Below are positions 53,763 to 62,813 of a stretch of 64,000 nt of DNA, piece by piece. The stretch's first letter is position 1; every line of letters begins with the position of its first letter. The position numbers and the translations under genes are program-made. The notes under the pieces are model-generated. The model had not been told where the DNA came from. It did not search any database and worked only from the letters and a program-made list of their open reading frames with translations. This DNA is from JADHUC01 sp964617665 (GTDB lineage: Bacteria > Planctomycetota > Planctomycetia > Pirellulales > Pirellulaceae), in contig CAZUAH010000007.1 of the NCBI GenBank assembly GCA_964617665.1, positions 1-64,000 on the forward strand. Reading direction: 5' to 3'.

Positions 53763-54905
53763 TTAGTAGTTGCACGAATTCGAGTTCACGGATTCATGCC
53801 TCAGCATCTGAGGCTGGTTGAACGGCAGACTCGGAGAGATCATTTGCTCGGTGATGCGTACCCGATTCGGCATGGCCGGGGCGCTGTAGCCGGGACGCTC
53901 CCGCAAGTGGACCTTCAGATGGCTTGGCGCCTCCGGAATGTGCATGCGGGTATGCCGCACCATTTTGTGACTCTTTAAGCCGGCAGGACCGCCGAAAGGA
54001 ACGTGCGGAGGTCCGGGAAGGCCAAGTGGCGTGGGGCCAATAGGCATCCCGTATTGCGGCGCTGTGATGCCGGCGACGTACGGCGGCATCAGACCGGACG
54101 GGCCGATCGGCGACGCGCCGTAGGGCATCGGCATCCCTCCCGGAGCGGCGCCGGGCTGCTGGTAAGATGCTGAAATCACACTGCTCCCTGCTTCCGCGGG
54201 AATCGACGGAGCCGCCCCGCCGTTGGCGCCTGGCAACTCGACATCCTTGTTGCCCATTCGGATCACGCCCAGGATGGCACCACGACGGTCTGCCTCGGTG
54301 ATCGGATCCACGCCCGGATCCAATCGAGTGCTGACCAGGGTTTCCACCCCAGCCAGAGCGTATTCTTGGAATTCCGGATCCGGCAGGTAGATAACTTTCG
54401 TGACGAAGTTACCGGTGAGCACCTGATCGAAATCTTCTTCGGTGAATTGAATCGGGACGGCGTTGTGCGCCAAATAGGCTTCGGTTCGCGGAGTGGTTGG
54501 CCCAAGTTCCAGAGTCGGGTACAGTTCAGCTCCCTCACGTCCGGCGATGTTAGTCAACTTCAACCGATAGATGGCTGCCTGGGGGAAGTTGTGTCGGCCC
54601 GGCACGACCATGGGGAACGAGTCGAACGCCCCTTCGGCCTGAACGTCCCAGCGAATTTGCATGCCCTCAGGCTTGGCAAACAGAACCTGTACCGTTGGTG
54701 CGACTCGGGGCCCTGCCATACCGAATTGAGGCGGCATCATCGGCACCTGTGGTGGCATGACCCCCGGTCCTGGTCCGCCGACCCCTGGGCCCGGTTGCAT
54801 CATTCGTTCCGCTGGTGGCAAGTTGTGTTCCATCGGCATGACGCAGCCGATCGCAGTTATGCATGCGGCAAAGCACAACATCCACAGTGACAATCGTATC
54901 TTCAT
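53763..54905 (-). CDS. Envelope lipoprotein, member B of a paralogous pair
   Basis: 380 residues. Lipoprotein signal with lipobox AIGC (MKIRLSLWMLCFAACITAIG), a Pro/Gly/Met-rich stretch, the domain shared with 52864-53736 (about residues 90-235), then a Pro/Gly/Met-rich region and a basic tail (HKMVRHTRMHIP). Asn- and Cys-containing end NSNSCNY. The shared domain plus low-complexity arms suggests a surface or outer-membrane-associated scaffold. It is first in the cluster. Confidence 0.74.
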   Translation of the reverse strand: MKIRLSLWMLCFAACITAIGCVMPMEHNLPPAERMMQPGPGVGGPGPGVMPPQVPMMPPQFGMAGPRVAPTVQVLFAKPEGMQIRWDVQAEGAFDSFPMVVPGRHNFPQAAIYRLKLTNIAGREGAELYPTLELGPTTPRTEAYLAHNAVPIQFTEEDFDQVLTGNFVTKVIYLPDPEFQEYALAGVETLVSTRLDPGVDPITEADRRGAILGVIRMGNKDVELPGANGGAAPSIPAEAGSSVISASYQQPGAAPGGMPMPYGASPIGPSGLMPPYVAGITAPQYGMPIGPTPLGLPGPPHVPFGGPAGLKSHKMVRHTRMHIPEAPSHLKVHLRERPGYSAPAMPNRVRITEQMISPSLPFNQPQMLRHESVNSNSCNY

Positions 54906-55163
54906 CGCGTTTCCCCCTTTGGGTCAGGCACACGGGACGGGACGTTATCCAGGGATCACAGCAGGCTTCATGCCTGCCACAGGTTCGATTTCGATTGACA
55001 TAGACCGCACTTAAGGGCAGCCCTAAAATCGCCACTGTTCACGTGGATCCCTGGATCGATCCGCGCATTGGCGGGAGACCAAAACACGTCTACGTGGGTT
55101 AATGTTCGGCTCCGCACAATAGGATTCTTTGGAAAAACCCGCATAATCCCAACACGTGGAGAA

Positions 55164-56093
55164 ATGAAGCACAAATTCACAACGTTAACAGCGATAGCAA
55201 TGCTGACAGCCGGCGTCAGCGTGGCGCTGGCTCAGCAATCCACCCAGTCGACAGCCGCCCCGCCAGCGGGACAGGATCTGGTGTCTCAAGCCGCTCGACG
55301 TTTATGGCGGCAGCCATCGATCGACGCCCGCCTGCGTCAAAAGATCAATCTGTTTGGCCAGCAATTGGTCGGCACTGGGCAGTATCTGCAGAAGCAATCG
55401 AACGGTGGACCATTGTTGCGACTGGAGGTGAAAGTCCAGATCGGCGAGCAACTTACGTCGATGCAACAAGTCTGCGACGGCCGTTTCCTGTGGATTCGTC
55501 GAGAGTTGCCCGGCGGCACGACCCTTAGCCGAGTCGATCTGAACCGCATTCGCACAGCCGTCAACCAGAAGGGGCGAGAACCGCTGTCCGACTCAACGAC
55601 GAACTGGATGGCGTTGGGCGGCCTGCCTCGACTATTGAGCGGACTTGATGAGAACTTTCAGTTTGGCCCAGCGCGATCAGCGCAACTTGGTGAGAACCCT
55701 GTATGGATCGCCGAAGGACACTGGAAGACTGAGAAACTATCCGAAATGCTGCCCGGTCAGAAAGATGCGATTGCAGCAGGCGGGCCACCAGACCTGACGC
55801 CGCTTTCGCCGCACCTGCCCACCAGCGTGTTAGTCGTGTTGGGCCAACGCGACCTAATACCCTATCGAATCGAGTATCGCCGCCCAACGCCGGGGACCAC
55901 TGCGGGAGGTGCGGCCCCATCCGCGATCCCATCCAACCCAATCGTTGTGTTGGAGTTGTACGATGTCCACCAAGGCAATAACCTGCAGGACCAACACTTC
56001 GCGTATCAGCCCGGCAACCAGGAGATCGCAGATCACACGGACCTGTACCTGCAAAACATGGGATTGCTTGAAAAATCGCCGAAGGGCGACTGA
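55164..56093 (+). CDS. Secreted protein, LolA-like fold possible
   Basis: 309 residues from ATG 55164 (GTGGAGAA upstream). Signal peptide (MKHKFTTLTAIAMLTAGVSV, cleavage after ALA). The mature part has long beta-strand-like alternations (LLRLEVKVQIGEQLTSMQQV, RFLWIRRELPGGTTLSRVDL) with a late VVLELYDV, compatible with the open barrel of LolA/LppX-type lipid carriers. I see no signature decisive for any family. It is divergent from the envelope cluster. Confidence 0.65.
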   Translation: MKHKFTTLTAIAMLTAGVSVALAQQSTQSTAAPPAGQDLVSQAARRLWRQPSIDARLRQKINLFGQQLVGTGQYLQKQSNGGPLLRLEVKVQIGEQLTSMQQVCDGRFLWIRRELPGGTTLSRVDLNRIRTAVNQKGREPLSDSTTNWMALGGLPRLLSGLDENFQFGPARSAQLGENPVWIAEGHWKTEKLSEMLPGQKDAIAAGGPPDLTPLSPHLPTSVLVVLGQRDLIPYRIEYRRPTPGTTAGGAAPSAIPSNPIVVLELYDVHQGNNLQDQHFAYQPGNQEIADHTDLYLQNMGLLEKSPKGD

Positions 56094-56127
56094 CGTGATG
56101 CCGGGCCGGCGTCTCTACGTCAGAGCT

Positions 56128-57372
56128 TCACAGGGATAGCGGATCGCCCGCCAATTGCCGTTCACTGCGTGTTAGTTCGAACATGTCGTGCAACAGGCGG
56201 ATGTCGCATGGTCGCTGCTCCACATTTCGGCGAGCGAACATGCGCTGTTGGGTTTGTTGCATGACTTCTGGAGGTAGTTCTGTGACCTGTCCGAATGATC
56301 GCGCGTAGTTCACGTAACTGGGCACGTTCGTTGTGACGAACCCGTATACCATGCTGCAGACGCCGATCGTCTTACCAGTGAAGATGCCTGTGTTGATGGC
56401 GGTCTTTGCATAGTCGCCCATGATGCAGCCGAGAAACTGCATGCCGGTGTCCACCCTCTCTCCACCATACTCCATGTTGATTCTGCCGTAAGTGTTCTTC
56501 AGATCGCTATTACACGTGCCGGCACCCAGGTTGATCCAACTGCCCAAGTAGCTGTGCCCAAGGAATCCGTGGTGCTGTTTGTTGGTATACGGTTCGACGA
56601 TCGACGATTCGATTTCCCCACCGATCTTAGTTGTGTGTCCCAGCGTCACTTTGTCCTTGACCGCAGCGTGTTCTTTCACTTTGCACTTGCGCCCCAACAA
56701 CGCCGGGCCGCACAAATAGGAGTGCGAACCTACCGTGGCCTCTTCGTCCATGACGATCGGTCCGTCGCTGGTGTCGGTGACGACGTGTTGGCTCACACTG
56801 GCTCCCGCAGCGGCGAACACTCCGTCGGCGATCTCCTTGTAGTCGCCTTCGGCGATTCGATAGGCAAGGTTGTCGTCGATGATTTGCATGTGATACCGAA
56901 CGACATCATGAGGGTAATGAAATAGCGGAAGAGAGGCTTCGTCCAATGCGTTCAGATTTGGTACATCGGCGCCACGGAAGCAGTCTGCCACGTTTGCCGC
57001 TTCCGTCTTTCTGAGAGCATCGGGAGTGCCGTCAGGCAGCACGACGGCTGCAACTTCGTCGCCGTCTCGCACAACCGTCGGATGTTCGGATGCGGCGAGC
57101 TTCTGAAGCGTTCGAAACGCCGAAACTGACGGGACCAGCCGCGCGTTGACCCAAAGTGCTGGATCGCCGTCGGCTTTCGTCGCGAACTCTGGGAAATCCG
57201 ATTCCTGAGCCATGCCCAAATGAGGGCGAACGATGCCGCAAAGAGGCATCTCCAACTTCCGCAGCCAATCAATCAGGCGATAGCCACCGCACGTCACGGC
57301 ATAGGCTGCTCTGCCGGTCGTAATGGGGTGCAGTCGCGAGACCACTGCGTCTTCGAAAACCACAATCCGCAT
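56128..57372 (-). CDS. Alternative GlmU-like nucleotidyltransferase/acetyltransferase
   Basis: 414 residues. The N-terminal half is a degenerate nucleotidyltransferase (MRIVVFEDAVVSRLHPITTG, related to TIGR03991-type proteins); the C-terminal half is a left-handed beta-helix of hexapeptides with the landmark LGHSYLGSWINLGAGTCNSDLKNTYG-type block at about 290-315. Alternative GlmU proteins of this type are found in Bacteroidetes and planctomycetes and are thought to make UDP-GlcNAc or related nucleotide sugars. Classical GlmU G-G-T-R loop is not obvious here. The start ATG at 57372 precedes the first strand. Confidence 0.83.
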   Translation of the reverse strand: MRIVVFEDAVVSRLHPITTGRAAYAVTCGGYRLIDWLRKLEMPLCGIVRPHLGMAQESDFPEFATKADGDPALWVNARLVPSVSAFRTLQKLAASEHPTVVRDGDEVAAVVLPDGTPDALRKTEAANVADCFRGADVPNLNALDEASLPLFHYPHDVVRYHMQIIDDNLAYRIAEGDYKEIADGVFAAAGASVSQHVVTDTSDGPIVMDEEATVGSHSYLCGPALLGRKCKVKEHAAVKDKVTLGHTTKIGGEIESSIVEPYTNKQHHGFLGHSYLGSWINLGAGTCNSDLKNTYGRINMEYGGERVDTGMQFLGCIMGDYAKTAINTGIFTGKTIGVCSMVYGFVTTNVPSYVNYARSFGQVTELPPEVMQQTQQRMFARRNVEQRPCDIRLLHDMFELTRSERQLAGDPLSL

Positions 57373-57593
57373 AGCGATGATGACTCCATTCCTGCAGGAT
57401 TAGAATCCTGGAAGGCAGAAACCACGAGATTCGGGTCTAGATCGAGGTGCAGATCAACATAACAGCAACCACGGCTACCGACTAGTTCGAGTGCCCTCCG
57501 CTGCTAGCACTGTACTTGGTTGCTGGCTCCGGTCACGTTAGTATTAGTCTCACACGCGTCCTCGTCGCCGATATCCGATCAACGGACAGTCCG

Positions 57594-57935
57594 ATGCCCG
57601 AAAGATTCATCTTGATCCCCGGTCGAACCAGTCAACAGGGATGCGGGATTAGCGAAGGCAAATTTGGCGAAGGCTACCGAGCGGAAACCAGTACACTGCA
57701 AATCTCACCGGACGATTCCGAGCGATTGGGTTTGGTCGAGGGAAGCCGTGTGCGATTGACCAGTACATTCGGCCGCGTCGAAGTGCCGATCTCGCTGGCC
57801 AAAAAGGACGAGTTGCCACCCGGCGTGTTGTTCATTGCGTATGGCGATGTGTCTAGCAGGCTGATGGGCGGCGACACGGGTGGATCGGGAATGCCAACCA
57901 GTAAGGGGCTAGACGTCGATTTGGAGAAGCTTTAG
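57594..57935 (+). CDS. fwdD: Formylmethanofuran dehydrogenase subunit D-like (molybdopterin dinucleotide-binding)
   Basis: 113 residues, FwdD/FmdD family: a MopB-type C-terminal barrel with GLVEGSRVRLTSTFGRVEVP and VLFIAYGDVSSRLMGGDTGG, which holds the molybdopterin dinucleotide in the catalytic complex. In planctomycetes and methylotrophs these proteins serve the tetrahydromethanopterin-linked oxidation or hydrolysis of formyl groups. The start at 57594 gives the family-typical MPERFILIPGRT opening. The stop is 3 bases from subunit B, so they are translated together. Subunits A and C are not in this window. Confidence 0.83.
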   Translation: MPERFILIPGRTSQQGCGISEGKFGEGYRAETSTLQISPDDSERLGLVEGSRVRLTSTFGRVEVPISLAKKDELPPGVLFIAYGDVSSRLMGGDTGGSGMPTSKGLDVDLEKL

Positions 57936-57938
57936 GTC

Positions 57939-59279
57939 ATGAGCACGTCCGAGGCTGTTGTCGCCAATCCGAAGGTGAAAGTCGTCGCCGATGCTACGTG
58001 TACGTTTTGCGGATGCCTGTGCGATGACATCGACTTGAAGGTGGAAGGCGATCGGATCGTCCAAGCCAAACGAGCGTGCGGGCTCGGCAAGTCGTGGTTC
58101 TTGAACCATGAGGTGGAAGACCGCCCGTCGTGTTGCATCGAGGGCGCTCCAGCGTCTGTTGATGATGGCATCGAGCGAGCCGCCCAGATCTTGGCGGCGG
58201 CCAGATATCCGTTGGTCTACGGATTGAGCGATACCACCTGCGAATCGCAACGCGTCGCCGTGGGGATTGCCGACTGGATCGGCGGTAACATTGACACCAC
58301 CACCAGCCTGTGCCACGGACCGTCGGCCATGGCGTTCCAGAATGTTGGCGAGGTGACCTGCACGTTGGGCGAAGTGCGCAACCGGGCTGATTTGGTCATC
58401 TTCTGGGGCTCGAACCCAGCAGAAAGCCACCCACGTCACTTCACGCGATACAGTCTGATGCCCAAAGGCATGTTCGTGCCGCGGGGGCGCAAGGATCGCA
58501 CTTGTGTTGTGGTAGACGTGCGCAAGACGAAATCGGCCAAGGCTGGCGACGTTTTCGTCCGTATCAAGCCGCGTTGCGACTTCGAAGCACTTTGGACGCT
58601 GCGAGCCCTGGCCCAGGACATCGAACTCGATCCCGTGCAGGTCGAGGAAGACACTGGCCAACCGCTGACGGTTTGGCAGGACTTGATCGATCGAATGAAG
58701 GCTGCCAAGTACGGCGTGATCTTCTGGGGCATGGGCGTGACGATGACTCGCGGCAAGCACGCCAATAGCGAAGCCGTGTTGACGTTGACTCGCGACATGA
58801 ACAAACACACCCGGTTTGTCTGCAAACCGAATCGAGGCCACGGAAACGTGACTGGTGCGGACAATGTGGTCACGTGGCGTACGGGCTATTCGTTCGGAGT
58901 GAATCTTACACGGGGCTATCCGCGATTTAATCCCGGCGAATACACGGCCGCCGACGTTCTGGCCCGTGGAGAGGCCGACGCGGCATTGATCGTGGCCGCC
59001 GATCCCATGGCGAACTTCAGCCAACCGGCTCGCGAGCACTTGAAGACCATCCCCTACATCGCCCTGGATCCGAAAGAAACGCCAACCACGCGTGCGGCTG
59101 CAGTTTCGTTCAACGTAGCTCCCTACGGCATCAACGTACCGGGAACCGTGTATCGAATGGACGACGTGCCGCTTCCACTCCGCCCAGCATTCGATTCCCC
59201 GCATCCTAGCGACCACGATGTGCTGTCCGGTATCGAAAGACGAGTACGAGAGTTGAAGGTCTCGGCCACAACGGAATAG
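57939..59279 (+). CDS. fwdB: Formylmethanofuran dehydrogenase subunit B
   Basis: 446 residues, FwdB/FmdB, the catalytic Mo/W-type subunit of the formyl-group complex for C1 transfer on methanofuran-like cofactors. The N terminus retains four cysteines of an Fe-S site (Cys21, Cys24, Cys28 in CTFCGCLC, and Cys47), and Cys125 in SLCHGPS lies where the metal-ligand Cys of archaeal FwdB is found. Relatives in methylotrophic proteobacteria act as pure hydrolases and are described as lacking these ligands, so this version may still be redox-active. It is convergent with the amidase gene. Confidence 0.87.
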   Translation: MSTSEAVVANPKVKVVADATCTFCGCLCDDIDLKVEGDRIVQAKRACGLGKSWFLNHEVEDRPSCCIEGAPASVDDGIERAAQILAAARYPLVYGLSDTTCESQRVAVGIADWIGGNIDTTTSLCHGPSAMAFQNVGEVTCTLGEVRNRADLVIFWGSNPAESHPRHFTRYSLMPKGMFVPRGRKDRTCVVVDVRKTKSAKAGDVFVRIKPRCDFEALWTLRALAQDIELDPVQVEEDTGQPLTVWQDLIDRMKAAKYGVIFWGMGVTMTRGKHANSEAVLTLTRDMNKHTRFVCKPNRGHGNVTGADNVVTWRTGYSFGVNLTRGYPRFNPGEYTAADVLARGEADAALIVAADPMANFSQPAREHLKTIPYIALDPKETPTTRAAAVSFNVAPYGINVPGTVYRMDDVPLPLRPAFDSPHPSDHDVLSGIERRVRELKVSATTE

Positions 59280-59296
59280 CCCCGCGCGCTGCAGAA

Positions 59297-59312
59297 GCCG
59301 TCTGCAGACGGC
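59297..59312. repeat. 16-bp perfect palindrome between convergent genes
   Basis: GCCGTCTGCAGACGGC is self-complementary without a loop. It lies in the 50-base gap after fwdB and the amidase. It may stop transcription on both sides or be chance; no T-run is present. Confidence 0.4.
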
Positions 59313-59329
59313 CCCTCGCCGTGACTGTC

Positions 59330-60646
59330 CTACGAAAGCAGCGACGGTTTTGCGTCAAAGGCGAGGATTCTCTCGCACCAATCGGCAACGGATAGCAGCA
59401 ACTCTTCGCCATTGCGTGGCCCGGTCAATTGTAGGCCGCACGGCATTCCGTTGCTCGCAAGGCCGCATGGAATCGTTGTGGTAGGCAGACCCGCAAAACT
59501 CCACGGTGAATTGAATTTAGGATTGCCGGTCGACTCCAGCCCGGCAGGGGCCGCCGTGACAGTCGCAGGCGTTAGTGCGACAACGCCATCGGCAAAGATC
59601 TCTTCCATTTCGAGGCGCTGCTGCGCGTAATGACGCAGGGCGGCCGAGTAGTCGATCGCTAATGTGGACAGGCCGTCTTCGATGAGCGAGCTGATTTTGG
59701 GGCCATACCTATCGGCGTGCCGGGCGAATCGGTCGAAGTGCGTTTCCGCCGCCTCAACGGCCATGATGCACAAATGCGATGAATGAACCTGCTCGAAGGA
59801 CGCCGGCAGGTCCATCTTCTGCAACTCTGCTCCCGCCCGCTGCAAGGTGTCGCAAGCAGCCCGAGTTGCGGCAAGCACATCGGCGTCTGCCTGTTCGAAG
59901 AAGTAGTCCTCGATCATGTGCAACGTTGGTGGTTTCCCCACGGGTTGAACGACTGCCATCGAATCATCCGACGGCGCCATGGCCATGAACATCATCGCCA
60001 AATCGTCGACACTTCGGGCAATTGGTCCGAGGTGATCGAGTCTGCCGCTGACGGGCACAACTCCAGTCAGGTCTACCTTGCCAAACGTGGCCTTCAAACC
60101 GGTGACGCCACAATAGGAAGCTGGGCGCGTGATGGAGCCGCCAGTCTGCGATCCGATCGCGGCCATGCACATCTCCAACGCTACAGCCGCTGCGCTGCCG
60201 CTGCTGGATCCTCCCGGAGTGTGATCCAGATTCCATGGGTTGCGAGTCGGCGATGGATCAAAACAGGCAAATTGAGTAGTGACGGTCTTGCCCAGGACTA
60301 TCGCTCCGCTTTCCCGCAGTTGTGTCACAACAGGAGCATCGCATTCTGCCAGATTGCCCTTTAGCAACGGTGATCCCGCCTCGGTCGGCATCCCTTCCAC
60401 ATCCACAATGTCTTTGATTCCGATGGGAATCCCGTGGAGCGGGCCGAGAAATCGACCTTGGCGTGCCGATTCATCCAAACGTTCGGCTTCGCGGCGCGCT
60501 CCTTGCTCGTCAACGCGGACCCACGCGTGTACTCGATCTTCGATTTGACGAATGCGCATCAGGCAGTGGTCGACCAGTTCCGTCGGTCGAAGCTGACCAC
60601 CACGAATCAGAGTGGCTGCCTGAGAGATACTTGGCAGTGTGTCCAT
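59330..60646 (-). CDS. Amidase signature family protein (GatA/AtzF-like)
   Basis: 438 residues. The catalytic triad is visible as Lys78 (HGIPIGIKD), the cis-Ser in GGSSSGSAAAVA (147-151), and the nucleophile Ser171 in GSQTGGSITRPASY. The family hydrolyses amides, including aspartyl/glutamyl-tRNA intermediates (GatA) and small amides; gatB or gatC genes are not adjacent, so a free amidase is more likely. An N-terminal DTLPSISQAATLIRGGQL-like opening is typical. It starts 3 bases after the preceding minus-strand gene. Confidence 0.87.
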   Translation of the reverse strand: MDTLPSISQAATLIRGGQLRPTELVDHCLMRIRQIEDRVHAWVRVDEQGARREAERLDESARQGRFLGPLHGIPIGIKDIVDVEGMPTEAGSPLLKGNLAECDAPVVTQLRESGAIVLGKTVTTQFACFDPSPTRNPWNLDHTPGGSSSGSAAAVALEMCMAAIGSQTGGSITRPASYCGVTGLKATFGKVDLTGVVPVSGRLDHLGPIARSVDDLAMMFMAMAPSDDSMAVVQPVGKPPTLHMIEDYFFEQADADVLAATRAACDTLQRAGAELQKMDLPASFEQVHSSHLCIMAVEAAETHFDRFARHADRYGPKISSLIEDGLSTLAIDYSAALRHYAQQRLEMEEIFADGVVALTPATVTAAPAGLESTGNPKFNSPWSFAGLPTTTIPCGLASNGMPCGLQLTGPRNGEELLLSVADWCERILAFDAKPSLLS

Positions 60647-60649
60647 GGT

Positions 60650-61393
60650 CTATTGGAGGTCGCCGAAGTCTTCTTCATAGCCGCCTTCAAGGGTTTCATA
60701 TCCTGACGGCGCGTCCCACGGTTTGTAACCGTATTGTGACTCGTACACCCACACCACGCCATTGAACCCGCCGATGGCCATGGCGACGCAGCAGAGCAGA
60801 ATGCCTATGATGGCCGGCCCACGTCGCGTGGAATACAGGCCCCAAATCCCCATCAACAGTCCAATGACGGCGGTCACCACCGCCCCCGCCGTGTAGAAAC
60901 ACGCGATCATGCTCAGAATGCCAAGCACTAACGCCGCGATCGAGCCGCCGATGGAAGCGAGGTGACGGGGATATGACGCTTGTCTGACGACATAATGCGT
61001 CTTTGCCGGGGGGGCCCGATCAGCCGGGCCATCGCCGGTTGGCCCTGCTGATTCAGCAAATGGCGAGCCGACCCGGCGGGCGACAACCGGGGGATACGCA
61101 GCAGTCGGCGGCGAACCATCCACAGACGCCGACTCTTCCGCAGGCGGCGTCTCGGTCGTGCCTCCGTCGGCCAGTGCGGCTTCGACAACTGCATCAGCAT
61201 CGGCCGGATCGCCATTCTCGTCTTCGTCGGCAACGACCGCGGGGACGCTTTCTACCTGAGTCGGGATAGGGGCTCGACGCACAGGTGGGAGAAGTGTATT
61301 GCCGGGCCGAGACTCCATCTCGGTACCGCAAGACCAGCACCGATTCACGGCGCCTAGGAGTTCTTCACCACATTTCGCGCACTTGACGGCCAT
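60650..61393 (-). CDS. Zinc-ribbon membrane protein (DUF4190-like)
   Basis: 247 residues from ATG 61393. It begins with a zinc ribbon (AVKCAKCGEELLGAVNRCWS with a second CxxC), followed by an acidic, low-complexity linker (about 30-125) and three hydrophobic segments near the C terminus (SIAALVLGILSMIACFYTAG and following), then YGYKP. The layout suits the DUF4190-type membrane proteins found alongside zinc-ribbon heads in planctomycetes. An in-frame ATG at 61426 would add 11 residues. Function unknown. Confidence 0.75.
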   Translation of the reverse strand: MAVKCAKCGEELLGAVNRCWSCGTEMESRPGNTLLPPVRRAPIPTQVESVPAVVADEDENGDPADADAVVEAALADGGTTETPPAEESASVDGSPPTAAYPPVVARRVGSPFAESAGPTGDGPADRAPPAKTHYVVRQASYPRHLASIGGSIAALVLGILSMIACFYTAGAVVTAVIGLLMGIWGLYSTRRGPAIIGILLCCVAMAIGGFNGVVWVYESQYGYKPWDAPSGYETLEGGYEEDFGDLQ

Positions 61394-61439
61394 TTTCTTG
61401 GCTCGGCCAAAAACCGGCTTTTCCATTCGCGATTCGCGA

Positions 61440-62813
61440 TCACAAAATGAACTTGCTCAACTCCTCGTCTTCGCTGATCTCCTCCAGCCGTTCGGTCACA
61501 TAAGCGGCATTGATTTCGACTTTGCCCATGTTCATGTTAGGCGCTTCGAAACTGAGTTCCTCCAATAACCGCTCCATGATCGTGTACAGCCTGCGGGCGC
61601 CGATGTTCTGGGTGGACTGATTGACCTTGAACGCGTACGAGGCCATCGCCTCGACGGCGTTGTCCGTGAACGCCAATTTGACGCCTTCAGTCTCCATTAG
61701 CGCCGCATACTGTTTGGTCAGCGAATTCTGTGGCTCCTGCAGAATGCGAACAAAATCATCCTTCGTCAGGTCATTCAGTTCCACGCGTATAGGAAACCGA
61801 CCCTGCATCTCCGGCATCAATTCGCTGGGCTTACTGCGATGGAAGGCTCCAGCGGCGACAAACAAAATATGATCCGTGCGCACGTAGCCGTACCGGGTCT
61901 GAACGGTCGTGCCCTCCACGATCGGCAACAGGTCGCGCTGCACGCCTTGCCGCGACACATCCGCGCCACGACTATCGCTGGCCACCACCTTGTCGATCTC
62001 GTCCAAGAAGATGATGCCGACGTTTTCTGCCAGGTCGACGGCGGCGCTGTTGATCTTCTCGGCATCAAGCAGCGCCTCGCACTCGTGCTCGAAAAGCACC
62101 CTGCCAGCTTCAGCCACGGTCATCTCTCGATGAGCGCTCGTCTTGGGCAGGATCTTCTCGAACATCCCCTGCAAATCCAGGTCCATCTGTTCCATGCCCA
62201 AGCTGCTGACCATGACGGGCGTGGCCTTCTGCTCGATCGACAGTTCCACTTTGCGATCGTCCAATTCGCCGGATGCCAGCATGGCCCGCATCTTTTCGCG
62301 ACTTCGCTCGTATTGCTTCGCAGCGCCCTTGTCCTCGTCTTGGTCGAGATCAAAAGCTGCTGGACGCGGAACAAGCAGGTCCAAGAGACGTTCCTCGACC
62401 CGTCGTCTGGCTTCGCCCTCGACGTTCTGGCGTTCGCTGTCGCGTATCAAGCCGATGGCGTTTTCGACCAGTTCACGAACCATGCTCTCCACATCGCGAC
62501 CGTAGTACCCCACTTCCGTGTACTTGGTCGCCTCCACCTTGATGAACGGTGCTCCGGTCAAGCGTGCTAGTCGGCGCGCAATCTCCGTTTTGCCCACGCC
62601 GGTTGGACCCACCATCAAGATGTTCTTTGGCGCAACCTCTTCGCGCATGTCTTCGCGTAGATTCTGCCGACGCCAGCGATTGCGCACGGCGATCGCCACG
62701 GAGCGTTTTGCGTCATCCTGACCCACGATATAGCGATCTAATTCCGCGACAATCTCTCGCGGTGTCAAGTTCTGTGGCTCGGCCGCTTTTCTTTCGGTCA
62801 GACCGTATTTCAC
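61440..62813 (-). CDS. hslU: ATP-dependent protease ATPase subunit HslU
   Basis: AAA+ unfoldase of the HslUV protease; 457 residues. Walker A GPTGVGKT (69-76), Walker B VGIIFLDEIDKV, an I-domain with acidic coiled character (about 110-230), arginine finger/sensor regions near LYTIMERLLEELSFEAP, and the C-terminal LSKFIL that docks into HslV. The upstream start overlaps the hslV stop by 4 bases, so the two are translated together. Length matches the family. Confidence 0.96.
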   Translation of the reverse strand: MKYGLTERKAAEPQNLTPREIVAELDRYIVGQDDAKRSVAIAVRNRWRRQNLREDMREEVAPKNILMVGPTGVGKTEIARRLARLTGAPFIKVEATKYTEVGYYGRDVESMVRELVENAIGLIRDSERQNVEGEARRRVEERLLDLLVPRPAAFDLDQDEDKGAAKQYERSREKMRAMLASGELDDRKVELSIEQKATPVMVSSLGMEQMDLDLQGMFEKILPKTSAHREMTVAEAGRVLFEHECEALLDAEKINSAAVDLAENVGIIFLDEIDKVVASDSRGADVSRQGVQRDLLPIVEGTTVQTRYGYVRTDHILFVAAGAFHRSKPSELMPEMQGRFPIRVELNDLTKDDFVRILQEPQNSLTKQYAALMETEGVKLAFTDNAVEAMASYAFKVNQSTQNIGARRLYTIMERLLEELSFEAPNMNMGKVEINAAYVTERLEEISEDEELSKFIL

